Below are positions 8,525 through 16,027 of a stretch of DNA of 41,110 nucleotides, piece after piece; positions within the stretch are counted from its first letter, which is position 1, and every line of letters starts with the position of its first letter. The DNA lies in NCBI GenBank assembly GCA_030647435.1, contig JAUSJX010000090.1, positions 1 through 41,110 of the forward strand, in the 5' to 3' direction. A model generated the notes under the pieces. It did not search any database. It was not told the origin of the DNA and was given only the letters and a program-made list of their open reading frames with translations. The stretch comes from Candidatus Rokuibacteriota bacterium (GTDB lineage: Bacteria > Methylomirabilota > Methylomirabilia > Rokubacteriales > CSP1-6). Both the position numbers and the translations under genes were made by a program.

Positions 8525-8881
8525 TCAGCCCCGCTGGGCGGCGACGATCGACGCGAGCTTCGCGAAGGCGGGCGGATCCGAGACGGCGAGCTCGGCCAGG
8601 ATCTTGCGGTCGAGCGTGATGCCGGCCTTCTTGAGCCCGGCCATGAAGACCGAGTAGGAGAGACCCACCTGCCGGCACGCGGCGTTGACGCGGATGATCC
8701 AGAGTGCGCGCGCGCGGCGCTTCTTCTGCTTGCGGCCCTTGTAGGCGAAGGCCCCGGCGCGGAGCACCGTCTCGGCGGCCGTGCGGTAGAGCTTGCGGCG
8801 CCCGCCGAAATAACCCTTGGCCTGCTTGAGCACCTTCTTCCTGCGCTGGCGGGTCTTGGACCCGCCCTTTGCCCGTGGCAT
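8525..8881 (-). CDS. rplT: 50S ribosomal protein L20
   Basis: 118-residue L20, an early 23S rRNA-binding assembly protein. It has the canonical basic N terminus ([20 protein letters not shown]), the RRALYR-like RKLYRTA helix and the conserved [13 protein letters not shown] core, with the family [11 protein letters not shown] tail. It sits in the standard infC-rpmI-rplT order and is followed closely by pheS, so ribosome and synthetase production are linked. In several bacteria L20 represses this operon; I see no specific L20-binding mimic here. Confidence 0.97.
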   Translation of the reverse strand: MPRAKGGSKTRQRRKKVLKQAKGYFGGRRKLYRTAAETVLRAGAFAYKGRKQKKRRARALWIIRVNAACRQVGLSYSVFMAGLKKAGITLDRKILAELAVSDPPAFAKLASIVAAQRG

Positions 8882-8902
8882 GTAAGTGTCTCCTTCCTGC
8901 TC

Positions 8903-9100
8903 TTATAGGTACGGGACGAGCCGCTTGAGTCTCGGCACGTCCGCTTTAGCGATCAACCTCGGCCCGCGAAGCTTGCGCCGCCGCTTGGGGCTCTTGGCTT
9001 CCAAGAGGTGCCGCTTCCATCCGCTCCTGCCCATGAGCTTGCCGGTCCCCGTCACCTTGAGGCGCTTGGCCGCGGCCTGCTTCGTCTTCATCTTCGGCAT
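8903..9100 (-). CDS. rpmI: 50S ribosomal protein L35
   Basis: 65-residue L35 with the family start PKMKTKQAAAKRLKVTGTGK, a central HLLEAKSPKRRRKLR segment and a short C terminus. The ATG at 9100 has an AGGAAAGG-like purine run upstream. It lies between infC and rplT in the conserved IF3 operon. A dispersed palindrome occupies the gap before it. Confidence 0.96.
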   Translation of the reverse strand: MPKMKTKQAAAKRLKVTGTGKLMGRSGWKRHLLEAKSPKRRRKLRGPRLIAKADVPRLKRLVPYL

Positions 9101-9118
9101 AATGAGCCTTTCCTCCCT

Positions 9119-9158
9119 ATCCCCCTCGCCCCTCTGGGGAGAGGGCAGGGTGAGGGGG
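9119..9158. repeat. Dispersed GC palindrome between infC and rpmI
   Basis: One copy of the same element as at 183-306 and 650-760: ccctctggggagaggg core with cctcgcc and agggtgagg arms. It separates the infC stop from rpmI and is transcribed with the operon, so it may act as an mRNA-processing or stabilising hairpin. It also shows that the family is not confined to DUF559 flanks. Confidence 0.75.
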
Positions 9159-9160
9159 TC

Positions 9161-9676
9161 TTAGTGTGGCTTCGGCGACAGGATCATGGAGAGCATGCGC
9201 CCTTCCATCCGAGGGTGGCTCTCGATGATCGCCATGTCGGCCATGATCTCCGTCATCTTGTTCAGCATCTTCCACCCAAGCTCCGTATGGGCCATCTCGC
9301 GTCCCTTGAAGCGCACGGTCACCTTGGCCTTGTTGCCTTCTTCAAGGAAGCGCCTCACGTGCTTCGCCTTGAAATCGAAATCGTGAGTGTCCGTCTTGGG
9401 CCCGAGCTTGACCTCCTTCACCTGGATCGTCGTCTGCTTCTTCCGCGCGTCCTTCTGGCGGCGCGCCTGCATGTACTTGTACTTCCCGAAGTCCATGATC
9501 CGGCACACGGGGGGCGCCGCCTCGGCCGCCACCTCGACGAGATCCATCTCCCCCTGCCGCGCCAGCTCCAGCGCCTGCGCGATGGGCAGAACCCCCAGCT
9601 GCTCGCCGTCGGCGCTGACCACGCGGACCTCCCGAACGCGAATGCCCTCGTTGATGCGGATCTCCTTGGACTGTAT
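9161..9676 (-). CDS. infC: Translation initiation factor IF-3
   Basis: IF3 dissociates 70S ribosomes and discriminates against non-canonical start codons. Both domains are present: an N domain with IRINEGIRVREVRVV and VCRIMDFGKYKY, the basic linker ARRQKDARKKQ, and a C domain with KHVRRFLEEGNKAKVTVRFKGREMAH. No ATG, GTG or TTG fits the N terminus. The AUA at 9674-9676 lies eight bases after a TAGGAG and begins the protein exactly at the family boundary, giving 171 residues. An upstream in-frame extension would run into thrS and lacks similarity. The gene begins 28 bases after the thrS stop. Confidence 0.92.
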   Translation of the reverse strand: MQSKEIRINEGIRVREVRVVSADGEQLGVLPIAQALELARQGEMDLVEVAAEAAPPVCRIMDFGKYKYMQARRQKDARKKQTTIQVKEVKLGPKTDTHDFDFKAKHVRRFLEEGNKAKVTVRFKGREMAHTELGWKMLNKMTEIMADMAIIESHPRMEGRMLSMILSPKPH

Positions 9677-9690
9677 GGGCGTGGCTCCTA
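9674..9690 (-). promoter_or_regulatory. infC ribosome-binding site with rare AUA start codon
   Basis: TAGGAG at 9685-9690, then an 8-base spacer and ATA at 9674-9676, followed by CAG TCC AAG GAG ATC CGC ATC AAC. IF3 in E. coli starts at AUU, which IF3 itself rejects, creating autogenous repression; an AUA start would serve the same purpose. An ATC four codons on (after AAGGAG, which is too close) is the only nearby alternative. Confidence 0.7.
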
Positions 9691-9704
9691 GCTGCGGGCG
9701 GCGC

Positions 9705-11501
9705 TCAACCTGAGCGGCCCACGGTGAGGGTGGCGGAACGGCCGCCGATCTCGGCGGCCAACGCGGCAAGGATCTCGTTCATGGGCAACACGGCCGACTG
9801 GTCGCTGCCGCGGGGACGCAGGCTCGCCGTGTCCTGCTGCGCCTCGCGCTCACCGACCACCAGCGTGTAGGGCACCTTGTGCACCTGCGCCTCGCGGATG
9901 CGGTAGCCGAGCTTCTCGTTGCGGTCGTCGAGGTGAGCGCGGATCCGGGCCGCGCGCAGCCGCGCGTACACGGCCTTGGCGTACTCGGCGTGCTTCTCGC
10001 TCACGGGCAGGACGCGCGCCTGCACGGGCGCGAGCCACGTCGGGAAGGCGCCGGCGAAGTGCTCGGTCAGGATGGCGATGAAGCGCTCGTAGGAGCCGAA
10101 GATGGCGCGGTGGATCACCACCGGCCGCTTGGGCTGGCCGTCGGTGTCGATGTACTCGCACCCCATGCGCTCGGGCAGCATCGTCAAATCCACCTGGATC
10201 GTGGCGAGCTGCCACTGCCGCGCCAGCGTGTCCTCGACGTCGATATCGATCTTCGGCCCGTAGAAGGCCCCACCTCCCTTGTCCTGGTCGTAGGCGAGAC
10301 CGTTCGCGCGCAGCGCCTCGTAGAGGCCGTCCTCGGCCTGGTCCCACTGCTGCTCCGTGCCGAGCTTGTCGGCCGGACGCGTCGAGAGACGGTACGACGG
10401 CCGGAGACCGAAGGTCCCGTACCACTCGCGCACGAGGTCCAGCAGGTCCGTGATCTCCGCCTGGAGCTGGTCCGGGCGGCAATAAATGTGCGCGTCGTCC
10501 TGGGTGAACTGCCGCACGCGGATCAGGCCCGTGAGCGTGCCCGAGCGCTCGTTGCGGTGGCAGCGGCCCATCTCGGAGTACCGGATCGGCAGGTCGCGGT
10601 ACGACCGCACCGTCCGACGGTACACGTACGTCGACTCGGGGCAGTTCATCGGCTTCAGGCTGAAGGTCTCGTCCTCGACCTCGACCTTGAACATGTTGTC
10701 CTGGTAGTGGTCCCAGTGTCCCGATTGCTCCCACAGCTTCTTGTTCACGAGCATCGGCGTCGAGATCTCCTGGTAGCCCCGGGCATCCAGGGACTCGCGC
10801 GCGAACTTCTCCAGCTCGCGGACCAGGACCATCCCGCCCGGCAGCCAGAAGGCGGCGCCCGGCGAGATGTCGTGGAACTCGAAGAGGTCGAGCTCGCGTC
10901 CGAGCTTGCGGTGGTCGCGTTTCTTGGCCTCTTCGAGCCGCCAGAGGTACTGGTCCAGCTCTTCCTTGGTCAGCCACGCGGTGCCGTAGATCCGCTGGAG
11001 CATCGGGTTCTTCTCGCTCCCACGCCAGTAGGCGCCCGAAGACGAGAGGAGCTTGAAGAACCGGATCGCCCCGGTCGAGGCCACGTGCGGCCCGCGGCAG
11101 AGGTCCACGAAGTCGCCCTGGCGGTAGAACGAGACGGTGGGCGCGTCGATGCCGTGCAGGATCTCGACCTTGAAGGGCTCGCCGCGCTCCTCGAAGAAGC
11201 GGATCGCCTTGTCGCGCGCCATCTCCTCGCGAGCGAAGGGCAGGTCCTGCTTCGCCAGCTCGCGCATCCTGGCTTCGATGCGCTCGAGGTCCTCGGGCGT
11301 GAAGGGCGCGGGCTTCGCGAAATCATAGTAAAAGCCGTCCTCGATGGCCGGGCCGATGGCGACCTTGACCTCGGGGAAGATCTGCGTGACGGCCTGGGCC
11401 ATCAGGTGCGCCGTCGAGTGGCGGAGAGTCGGCAGCGGCTCCGGGGCGCAGTCCGCCTCCCCAGCGAGCTTGAGGTGCCGATCCTCTTCGGAATTGATCA
11501 T
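9705..11501 (-). CDS. thrS: Threonyl-tRNA synthetase lacking the TGS domain
   Basis: 598 residues. The protein starts directly before the editing (SAD) domain: HSTAHLMAQAV supplies the HxxxH and VDLCRGPHVASTG the second half of the editing site. The class II core follows (KPMNCPES with a zinc Cys, RYSEMGRCHRNE, VIHRAIFGSYERF) and then the anticodon-binding domain (LGYRIREAQVHKVPYTLVVG). The usual ~60-residue N-terminal TGS domain is absent; only 24 residues precede LRHSTAH. The ATG at 11501 is preceded by an in-frame region without similarity. It heads the infC-rpmI-rplT-pheST run and lies 35 bases after an intrinsic terminator. Confidence 0.95.
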   Translation of the reverse strand: MINSEEDRHLKLAGEADCAPEPLPTLRHSTAHLMAQAVTQIFPEVKVAIGPAIEDGFYYDFAKPAPFTPEDLERIEARMRELAKQDLPFAREEMARDKAIRFFEERGEPFKVEILHGIDAPTVSFYRQGDFVDLCRGPHVASTGAIRFFKLLSSSGAYWRGSEKNPMLQRIYGTAWLTKEELDQYLWRLEEAKKRDHRKLGRELDLFEFHDISPGAAFWLPGGMVLVRELEKFARESLDARGYQEISTPMLVNKKLWEQSGHWDHYQDNMFKVEVEDETFSLKPMNCPESTYVYRRTVRSYRDLPIRYSEMGRCHRNERSGTLTGLIRVRQFTQDDAHIYCRPDQLQAEITDLLDLVREWYGTFGLRPSYRLSTRPADKLGTEQQWDQAEDGLYEALRANGLAYDQDKGGGAFYGPKIDIDVEDTLARQWQLATIQVDLTMLPERMGCEYIDTDGQPKRPVVIHRAIFGSYERFIAILTEHFAGAFPTWLAPVQARVLPVSEKHAEYAKAVYARLRAARIRAHLDDRNEKLGYRIREAQVHKVPYTLVVGEREAQQDTASLRPRGSDQSAVLPMNEILAALAAEIGGRSATLTVGRSG

Positions 11502-11530
11502 GTCTGTGCCTTGCGTCCAGTTAGTGAAGA

Positions 11531-11567
11531 CAAAAAAGCATCACGGGGATTGCGCCCGGTGATGCTT
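11531..11567 (-). terminator. Intrinsic terminator between tRNA-Val and thrS
   Basis: A 13-position stem with one C-C mismatch (arms AAGCATCACCGGG and CCCCGTGATGCTT) around a 6-nt loop, followed by six T residues on the minus strand. It ends the tRNA-Val transcript. Only about 30 bases separate it from thrS and I see no promoter there, so it may be leaky or act as an attenuator for thrS. No T-box consensus is present in the leader. Confidence 0.85.
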
Positions 11568-11638
11568 CGCACTCCCTCAACCACACACGTGCTGCCTGTT
11601 CCCGACGATGTGCACTCCTCAACGACTGGTGGAGTAAA

Positions 11639-11713
11639 TGGTAGGCTCGGGCGGTGTCGAACCGCCGACCTCTACCGTGTCAAGGTAGCGCTCTCCCGCT
11701 GAGCTACGAGCCT
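11639..11713 (-). tRNA. tRNA-Val (anticodon GAC)
   Basis: A complete 75-nt cloverleaf: acceptor stem AGGCTCG/CGAGCCT, D arm GCTC...GAGC, anticodon stem CTACC/GGTAG with loop TTGACAC (anticodon GAC, Val), variable loop AGGTC, T arm GGCGG/CCGCC with TTCGACA, discriminator A and an encoded CCA. It is transcribed toward thrS and followed by an intrinsic terminator. Confidence 0.96.
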
Positions 11714-11732
11714 ACGCCGAAAAGTACAAACG

Positions 11733-11762
11733 AGACTACAGGATAGCCGACACGGCTGTCAA
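11733..11762 (-). promoter_or_regulatory. Probable sigma-70 promoter for tRNA-Val
   Basis: TTGACA (11757-11762), an 18-base spacer and TAGTCT (11733-11738), placing the start of transcription about 10 bases before the tRNA. The -35 is perfect; the -10 matches three of six positions. It may also drive thrS by read-through. Confidence 0.6.
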
Positions 11763-11786
11763 GAGGACCTGCCTCGCTCCGGGGCC

Positions 11787-12749
11787 TCAACGGAGATAGT
11801 TGTTGATGAGGCCGGAGCCGAGGATGTGGTAGCGGAAGCTGCCGTTGATGGGCAGGCCGCCCTTGGAGATCGCGTCCGGCACGGGCGGGAAGGGCGAGGC
11901 CAGCTGGACGGCGCGCATGGCATAGTCGTCGAGGATCTCGGTGCCGGAGGAGCGACGCTTCTCGATGAACTGAAGCTCCCCGCTCTTCGCGATGCCGAAC
12001 TCGATCTGCAGCTCGCCCTCGATACCGCGGCTGGCTGCCTCGGGCGGGTAGATCCACTTGCTCTTGATCCGCTCGCGGACCTGGTTGAAGTAGTCCTGGA
12101 ACTTCGGCTCCGGCGTGTCGAGCGGGATTGGCTCGCCCTCGATGCCTCCCCGGCCGCCCTTGAGCCCTCCTCCCCCTCCCCGGCGGAACATCGCCGCCGC
12201 GGGCGGAGGCTGCGGCGGCGCCGAGGCGACGCGCGGATCGGCGGCCGGCGCGAGAGGCTGAGGCTGCGCCGCGGGCGGTTGTGGCGCCGCCTTCGCGCTC
12301 TGACTTTGGTCGGGAACGGGGGTCGGCGGAGTCGCCTTGGGCGCGGGGCCGGGATCGGCGGACTTGGGCGCCGCGGGCGGCGCTTTGGGCGCGGCCTTGG
12401 GAGCTTCCGCGACTCTGGGAGCCGCGGGCGCTGGCGGAGCCGACGCGGCCTTGGGAGCAGGCGGCGTTGGAGGCGCGGCCTGTCGCGGCGGCTCGGGCGC
12501 GTTGGGGCCGACCGGCCGCGAGGGATTGCCGAGCGGGGCCGTCTCTTTCGGCTTGTCGGGTGCAATGTCCACGAGGATCGCCTCGCCGCGCTTGGCGATA
12601 ATCTTCCGCTGCTCGATGTCGCCGCCCACGATCAGCCCCACGCCGATGAGGATGTGGAAGAGCACCGATACGATGACCGTGACAACCAGATACCGGTTGG
12701 TCCGGTCCTCGGGCAAGTATTTCAGACACCACTCCCACACGCCGCGCAT
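11787..12749 (-). CDS. TonB-family energy-transducer protein
   Basis: 320 residues with the TonB layout: a short cytoplasmic start, one membrane helix (about residues 20-42, LVVTVIVSVLFHILIGVGLIV), a long Pro/Ala-rich spacer (about 60-195), a glycine-rich patch, and a C-terminal TonB domain (KFQDYFNQVRERIKSKWIYP, GELQIEFGIAKSGELQ). Such proteins couple the inner-membrane proton gradient to outer-membrane receptors, or in variants act in envelope maintenance. No exbB, exbD or receptor lies nearby, so its partner is unknown; a TolA-like role is also possible. The spacer's strong codon bias leaves long open frames in the other phases, which I treat as shadows. Confidence 0.85.
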   Translation of the reverse strand: MRGVWEWCLKYLPEDRTNRYLVVTVIVSVLFHILIGVGLIVGGDIEQRKIIAKRGEAILVDIAPDKPKETAPLGNPSRPVGPNAPEPPRQAAPPTPPAPKAASAPPAPAAPRVAEAPKAAPKAPPAAPKSADPGPAPKATPPTPVPDQSQSAKAAPQPPAAQPQPLAPAADPRVASAPPQPPPAAAMFRRGGGGGLKGGRGGIEGEPIPLDTPEPKFQDYFNQVRERIKSKWIYPPEAASRGIEGELQIEFGIAKSGELQFIEKRRSSGTEILDDYAMRAVQLASPFPPVPDAISKGGLPINGSFRYHILGSGLINNYLR

Positions 12750-12800
12750 ACGCAGTCAGTATAAGCCACCGGGGCCGTTGGCCGTCGCCACAGGACGGTA

Positions 12801-12897
12801 GGGAGCCGGGGGCCGGGGGGCCCGGGGGATGCCCCCCGAACCCCCGTGCAGTTGGGGGTGACGGGGGCGCCCCCGGGCCCCCCGGCCCCCGGCTCCC
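12801..12897. repeat. Giant GC palindrome with perfect 28-bp arms
   Basis: Arms at 12801-12828 and 12870-12897 are perfect reverse complements, made almost only of G and C runs. Inside, gccccc (12831-12836) pairs with gggggc (12863-12868), and ccccc (12841-12845) with ggggg (12854-12858), extending the stem toward a small loop. It fills the 153-base gap between the DAHP synthase pair and the tonB-like gene. Without a U-tract it is not a standard terminator, though it would block or pause transcription in either direction. Confidence 0.9.
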
Positions 12898-12902
12898 GGC
12901 GA

Positions 12903-13919
12903 CTACAAGCTGCGCCCGACGGCCTCCGCGACGGGACGAAGCTCGCGCATGAGCTGGGCGAACTTCGCGGGCTTGAGGGACTGCGGCCCGTCGGAGAGCG
13001 CCTCCTCGGGCTTCGGATGCACCTCAATGATGAGCCCGTCGGCGCCGCAGGCGACCGCCCCCTTGGCCATCGGCGCGACCAGGTCCCAGTGCCCCGTGCC
13101 GTGCGACGGATCCACGAAGACCGGCAGGTGGGAGAGCTTCTTCAGCACCGGCACCGCGTTCAGATCGAGCGTGAAGCGCGTCGAGGTCTCGAACGTGCGG
13201 ATGCCGCGCTCGCACAAGATGACGTTCGGGTTGCCCGCGGCCAGGATGTACTCGGCCGAGAGCAGGAACTCCTGGATGCTGGTCGCCATGCCGCGCTTGA
13301 GCAGGACCGGCTTGCCCATCTCCCCTACCCGCCGCAGCAGCGTGAAGTTCTGGATGTTGCGCGCGCCGATCTGCAGGATGTCCGTGTACTGGGCCACCAT
13401 CTCGACGCTCTCCGTCTCGAGCACCTCGGTCACGACCGGCAGCCCCGTACGCTTGCGCGCCTCCGCCAGGTACTTGAGCCCCTGCTCCTTGAGCCCCTGG
13501 AACGCGTACGGCGAGGTCCGCGGCTTGAACGCGCCGCCGCGGAGGATCTTCGCGCCCGACTCCTTGACGCGGTCGGCGACTTCGAGCACCTGGGCCTCCG
13601 ACTCGACCGAGCACGGCCCGGCCATGACGACGACGGCCTTGCCGCCGATGACCACGCCGTTGACCCGTACCTCGGTGGGCTCCTGCCGGACTTCACGGCT
13701 CGCGAGCTTGAAAGGCTGCTGGACGGGCATGACCGACTCGACCGTCTCGACCGCCTCGAGCAGGCGGAGATCGGGCCGCCCCCGCTCTTCTCCGACCGCC
13801 GCGACAATGGTCTTGAACTCGCCGCGAATGATGTGCGGCGCGTAGCCCATCTCGGTCACGCGACGGCAGACGTCGTCGATCTCCGCGTCTCCGACACCCG
13901 ACTTCAGGATAATGATCAC
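12903..13919 (-). CDS. aroF: DAHP synthase, copy 2 (N-terminal ACT-like/FL regulatory domain)
   Basis: Condenses phosphoenolpyruvate and erythrose-4-phosphate in the first step of the shikimate pathway. The 338 residues match the Thermotoga maritima type: a ferredoxin-like regulatory domain (about 1-70, [16 protein letters not shown]) then a KDO8P-synthase-like barrel with [60 protein letters not shown] and [10 protein letters not shown]. The start is GTG at 13919 with GGAGG five bases upstream, overlapping the stop of copy 1 (GTGA). The catalytic barrel is close to copy 1 but the regulatory domain diverges more, suggesting different feedback sensitivity. Confidence 0.93.
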   Translation of the reverse strand: MIIILKSGVGDAEIDDVCRRVTEMGYAPHIIRGEFKTIVAAVGEERGRPDLRLLEAVETVESVMPVQQPFKLASREVRQEPTEVRVNGVVIGGKAVVVMAGPCSVESEAQVLEVADRVKESGAKILRGGAFKPRTSPYAFQGLKEQGLKYLAEARKRTGLPVVTEVLETESVEMVAQYTDILQIGARNIQNFTLLRRVGEMGKPVLLKRGMATSIQEFLLSAEYILAAGNPNVILCERGIRTFETSTRFTLDLNAVPVLKKLSHLPVFVDPSHGTGHWDLVAPMAKGAVACGADGLIIEVHPKPEEALSDGPQSLKPAKFAQLMRELRPVAEAVGRSL

Positions 13920-14932
13920 AGCGACCTCCCCAGCACCTGGGCCAACGGCCGAAGTTCGGCCATCAGCTTGGCGAAGCGGTCCGGCTTGAGCGACTGCGGC
14001 CCATCCGAGAGCGCTTCGGCCGGATTGTTGTGCACCTCGATGATGAGCCCGTCGGCCCCGGCGGCCAAGCCCGCCTTGGCCATGGCGGACACGTACTCCC
14101 AGTGGCCTGTACCATGCGAGGGATCCACCAGCACCGGGAGATGAGAGAGCTTCTTGACCACGGGGATGGCGTTGAGATCGAGCGTGTAGCGTGTCGAGGT
14201 CTCGAAGGTCCGGATGCCGCGCTCGCAGAGAATGACGTTGGGGTTGCCGCCGGCCAGCACGTACTCGGCCGAGAGCAGCCACTCCTGGATCGAGGTCGAC
14301 ATGCCGCGCTTCAACAGCACGGGCTTGCCGCACTCGGCGACGCGCTTGAGGAGCGAGAAGTTCTGCACGTTGCGCGCGCCGATCTGGAGAATGTCGGCGT
14401 GCTGCGCCACCACGTCCACCTTGTCGGGCTCCATGACCTCCGTCACGACGGGCAGGCCGGTCGCCTTGCTCGCCTCGCTCAGGAGCTTCAGCCCCTCCTC
14501 CTCGAGCCCCTGGAAGGCGTAGGGCGAGGTCCGCGGCTTGAACGCCCCGCCGCGGAGAACCTGGGCGCCGCCCGCCTTGACGCCTTCGGCGATGGCCATG
14601 AGCTGCGGCCGCGACTCGACGGAGCAGGGCCCGGCCATGACGACCAGCTGCGTGCCGCCGATGGGCACGCCGTGGACCTTGAACTGGGTCGCGTCGGGGT
14701 GCGCCTCGCGGCTCGCCAGCTTGAAAGGCTGTAGGATCCGCACCACGCTCTCCACGCAGTCGAGCGACTGCAGCGCGAGCAGCTGCTCCTTGGCGCGGTC
14801 GTCGCCGACCACGCCGACGATGGTGCGGACGTCCCCGCGTGAGAGATGGGTCTTGAAGCCCATGTCCCGCACGCGGCGCGACACGTCCTCGATGTCCGCG
14901 TCGCTCGATCCCGGCTTCAGCACGATGATCAT
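13916..14932 (-). CDS. aroF: DAHP synthase, copy 1 (attenuator-controlled)
   Basis: Also 338 residues and of the T. maritima type: N-terminal regulatory domain ([30 protein letters not shown]) and barrel with [51 protein letters not shown] and [10 protein letters not shown]. All active-site motifs are intact. ATG at 14932 is preceded by AGGAGA; the open frame reaches further upstream but only through the attenuator. The two copies form a tandem, translationally coupled pair, the product of a local duplication. Expression should depend on the leader peptide and terminator at 14958-15129. Confidence 0.94.
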   Translation of the reverse strand: MIIVLKPGSSDADIEDVSRRVRDMGFKTHLSRGDVRTIVGVVGDDRAKEQLLALQSLDCVESVVRILQPFKLASREAHPDATQFKVHGVPIGGTQLVVMAGPCSVESRPQLMAIAEGVKAGGAQVLRGGAFKPRTSPYAFQGLEEEGLKLLSEASKATGLPVVTEVMEPDKVDVVAQHADILQIGARNVQNFSLLKRVAECGKPVLLKRGMSTSIQEWLLSAEYVLAGGNPNVILCERGIRTFETSTRYTLDLNAIPVVKKLSHLPVLVDPSHGTGHWEYVSAMAKAGLAAGADGLIIEVHNNPAEALSDGPQSLKPDRFAKLMAELRPLAQVLGRSL

Positions 14933-14957
14933 GTCCGTCTCTCCTGTCTCGAAATGG

Positions 14958-14987
14958 AAAACGCCGCGGGTCCGTAACCCGCGGCGT
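14958..14987 (-). terminator. Attenuator terminator (segments 3:4) before the DAHP synthases
   Basis: An 11-bp perfect stem, ACGCCGCGGGT / ACCCGCGGCGT, with a TACGG loop, continuing into TTTT then CC. It lies 26 bases before the start codon of the first DAHP synthase, so it must be bypassed for expression. Confidence 0.85.
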
Positions 14988-15092
14988 CTGGTGTCTGTCT
15001 TCGCCACGGGCCGGCGGTAGGTCCGCCCCGTGGCTCCTCGGTTCAGCTCATGGGAGCCAGCGGGCAGACGTGGGGAAAGTAAAAATACCGCC
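14977..15092 (-). promoter_or_regulatory. Alternative RNA pairings of a transcription attenuator
   Basis: Segment 1 (GGCGGTA, 15086-15092, overlapping the Trp-Arg-Tyr codons of the leader) is complementary to segment 2 (TACCGCC, 15013-15019). Segment 2 continues as CCCGTGGCG (15002-15010), which pairs with CGCCGCGGG (14978-14986), the first arm of the terminator, over nine positions with one G-U. Stalling on the aromatic codons would free segment 2 to form this antiterminator. A local CCACGGG/CCCGTGG hairpin (15004-15033) may compete. Confidence 0.75.
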
Positions 15093-15129
15093 ACCAGCCC
15101 TGCGCGGTACCGCTTCCCGTCTGATTCAC
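15043..15129 (-). CDS. Aromatic-amino-acid leader peptide
   Basis: A 28-codon ORF, GTG to TGA, that encodes WWRYFYF near its middle: two Trp, two Tyr and two Phe within seven codons. GGAGG lies 10 bases before the GTG; an in-frame ATG at 15147 would give 34 residues but lacks a ribosome site. It sits between a sigma-70 promoter and an intrinsic terminator, ahead of two DAHP synthase genes whose pathway makes exactly these three amino acids. Ribosome stalling here under aromatic starvation would prevent termination. The peptide itself probably has no other role. Confidence 0.85.
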   Translation of the reverse strand: MNQTGSGTAQGWWRYFYFPHVCPLAPMS

Positions 15130-15163
15130 CGGCTCACAACCTCCCATGGAGAAAGTGCCGCCG

Positions 15164-15193
15164 ACTGTACCCCTGTCTGCCGGACCCTGTCAA
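15164..15193 (-). promoter_or_regulatory. Sigma-70 promoter of the DAHP synthase operon
   Basis: TTGACA (15188-15193), 18-base spacer, TACAGT (15164-15169). Predicted transcription start near 15157, about 28 bases before the leader-peptide GTG. It lies in the gap after the TVP38 gene stop. Confidence 0.75.
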
Positions 15194-15210
15194 GTCTTGT
15201 CGGGACCGCC

Positions 15211-15999
15211 TCAGGAGCCCGCTCCGCGCCGCCGACGGTGCTTGCGCCGCTTCTTGCCCTGCTTGCCGTCCTGATCCTTCGCGTTCTCCCCGTCCTGCGC
15301 CTCGTCATCCTGGGTCCGCCCCTCGAACCACGCCATGATGCGGTGGCGATAATAGTAGGCCGGCACGGCGAGAGCGGCGACGGCGGCCGTCAGGAGGGCT
15401 ACCTCTATATAGTGCCCCGTGGCGGTCTTGGCCCCCTGGGCCGACAGGACCCAGGTGCCGGGGATGCGGCCGAGCGTCGAGACCACGGCGAAGACCCAGA
15501 AGGGCATGGGAGACAGCCCGAAGAGATAGCAGGCGATGTCCTTGGGCAGCCCCGGGATGAGGTAGATGATGAAGCAGAGAATCGTGCCCTCAGCCTCCAC
15601 AATGAACCCGAGCTTGTTCCAGGTCTCCTCGCTGACGAGGTGCCTCACGTAGGCGTCGCCCAGCCACCGGCCGAGCGCGAACGCCAGGAGCGAGCCCCCC
15701 GTGAGCCCGATCGTCGAGTAGATGAGCCCCAGCCACTGACCGAAGACGAAACCGCCGAGAATGCCGGTCACCTCGCCGGGGACGGGCGCGAGGACGACCT
15801 GCAAGGACTGGATCAGGATGAAGATGACGGGCGCCGCCGCTCCCCACTCAACCAGCTTCTCCTTCATGTACTGGTTGTCGTGGAACAGGCGGTAGCAGAA
15901 GCGGTAGGCGGGCGCGTCCGTCCAGACGATCCACGCGAAGAACGCGCACACACCGAGGGTGACTGCCAGCGCCAGCGCCCACCGCGTGCGGGTGGTCAG
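15211..15999 (-). CDS. TVP38/TMEM64-family (DedA-like) membrane protein
   Basis: About 262 residues with the SNARE-associated/VTT domain: several membrane helices, PVPGEVTGILGGFVFG and IPGLPKDIACYLFGLSPMPFW, which are typical of this family of proposed lipid scramblases or transporters. The C terminus is a strikingly basic cytoplasmic tail (KQGKKRRKHRRRRG). No ATG, GTG or TTG precedes the first membrane helix. A CTG at 15999 after AGAGG is my best guess; a GTG at 15951 would remove most of the first helix. It lies 28 bases after the flavoprotein gene and is probably co-transcribed with it. Function here is unknown. Confidence 0.75.
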   Translation of the reverse strand: MTTRTRWALALAVTLGVCAFFAWIVWTDAPAYRFCYRLFHDNQYMKEKLVEWGAAAPVIFILIQSLQVVLAPVPGEVTGILGGFVFGQWLGLIYSTIGLTGGSLLAFALGRWLGDAYVRHLVSEETWNKLGFIVEAEGTILCFIIYLIPGLPKDIACYLFGLSPMPFWVFAVVSTLGRIPGTWVLSAQGAKTATGHYIEVALLTAAVAALAVPAYYYRHRIMAWFEGRTQDDEAQDGENAKDQDGKQGKKRRKHRRRRGAGS

Positions 16000-16027
16000 A
16001 GCCGCCTCTCGGTCGCGCCCTGCGCGG

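Noticed and set aside
9677-9769. 31-codon N-terminal extension of infC
   Set aside because: It overlaps the thrS end, has no ribosome site and no similarity to IF3.
11502-11638. T-box riboswitch upstream of thrS
   Set aside because: The terminator is present but no T-box consensus or specifier stem is seen, and the upstream part is a complete tRNA-Val gene.
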